The position numbers and the translations under genes were made by a program. From an uncultured Bacteroides sp. (GTDB lineage Bacteria; Bacteroidota; Bacteroidia; Bacteroidales; Bacteroidaceae), in NCBI GenBank assembly GCA_949289345.1, contig CASENS010000093.1, forward strand, positions 26,587-90,586: DNA of 64,000 bases, in the 5' to 3' direction. A model generated the notes under the pieces. That model worked only from the letters and a program-made list of their open reading frames with translations. It ran no database searches and was not told the origin of the DNA. This document shows positions 63,923 through 64,000 of the stretch, in pieces; within the stretch, counting starts at the first letter, position 1, and each line of letters starts with the position of its first letter.

Positions 63923-63930
63923 TATCTTTG
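63923..63930 (+). promoter_or_regulatory. Possible -7 element for a gene beyond the window
   Basis: TATCTTTG on the plus strand, with no start codon of a supported gene before the window ends. Confidence 0.35.
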
Positions 63931-64000
63931 TGGTAAAAACGAGGTCACAGGGTTTCCCCATCCTCATATGTCCAACGGGCTTGGTGTCCCAATAAAAAAA

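Noticed and set aside
1-64000. tRNA or rRNA genes
   Set aside because: No T-loop-like GTTCRANNC with matching acceptor stem and no rRNA sequence noticed on either strand by eye; a tRNAscan-SE run would settle it.

Overview
The window looks like chromosome of a gut Bacteroidales, Bacteroides or Phocaeicola type. The basis is a SusC/SusD pair with a hybrid two-component regulator, many TAnnTTTG -7 promoter elements, the Bat aerotolerance operon, a fused BioB-BioA, fimbrillin-family lipoproteins, an HU-HIG protein and DUF4295 beside rpmG/rpmB. I saw no rRNA, tRNA, CRISPR array, integrase or transposase gene. Gene calls rest on motif and family recognition only; no database search was run.

Layout. 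1-4,984: biotin operon on the minus strand (bioAB fusion, bioF, bioG, bioC, cut by the window edge). 4,995-17,643: a polysaccharide utilisation locus (two GH43 enzymes, SusD, SusC, divergent hybrid two-component regulator). 17,719-24,499: ispE, holA, a lone HsdR_N-type nuclease domain, a GH115 enzyme and glmS. 24,974-30,876: a GH95 enzyme, an FtsX-type ABC exporter and a DUF4836 lipoprotein. 30,925-37,963: housekeeping genes on the minus strand (rsmE, bifunctional nuclease, nucleoside permease, phenylacetate-CoA ligase, ribosomal proteins L28 and L33, cinA-type amidase, tsaD). 38,111-49,624: plus-strand block (tamB, DUF5063, DEDDy exonuclease, rRNA methyltransferase, a probable small RNA, ftsY, rimO, HU, an HU-membrane-LysM fusion, a small helix-turn-helix protein). 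49,912-58,448: eight-gene moxR-bat operon. 58,667-61,251: a fimbrillin locus with one nonsense-interrupted gene, an HU-HIG gene and a second fimbrillin-like gene out of frame at a run of eight C. 61,455-63,823: trmD and pyrK-pyrD.

How it works together. The regulator, SusC/D and GH43 enzymes would sense, import and trim a plant glycan. GH115 and GH95 nearby suggest a glucuronic-acid and fucose or L-galactose decorated xylan or arabinogalactan, but they are outside the SusCD operon and the substrate is inference.

The most unusual signals are in the intergenic DNA. Four separate arrays of imperfect palindromes have an exact 22-bp period (6431-6537, 13475-13556, 49803-49886, 60222-60290); two of them share one 15-bp core in opposite orientations. 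Other signals are a candidate homopolymer switch at 61208-61215, a ~70-nt small RNA with promoter and terminator at 45346-45428, a pair of related ~120-140 bp palindromic repeats flanking the nucleoside permease, and an 8-bp-period inverted array at 43202-43304.
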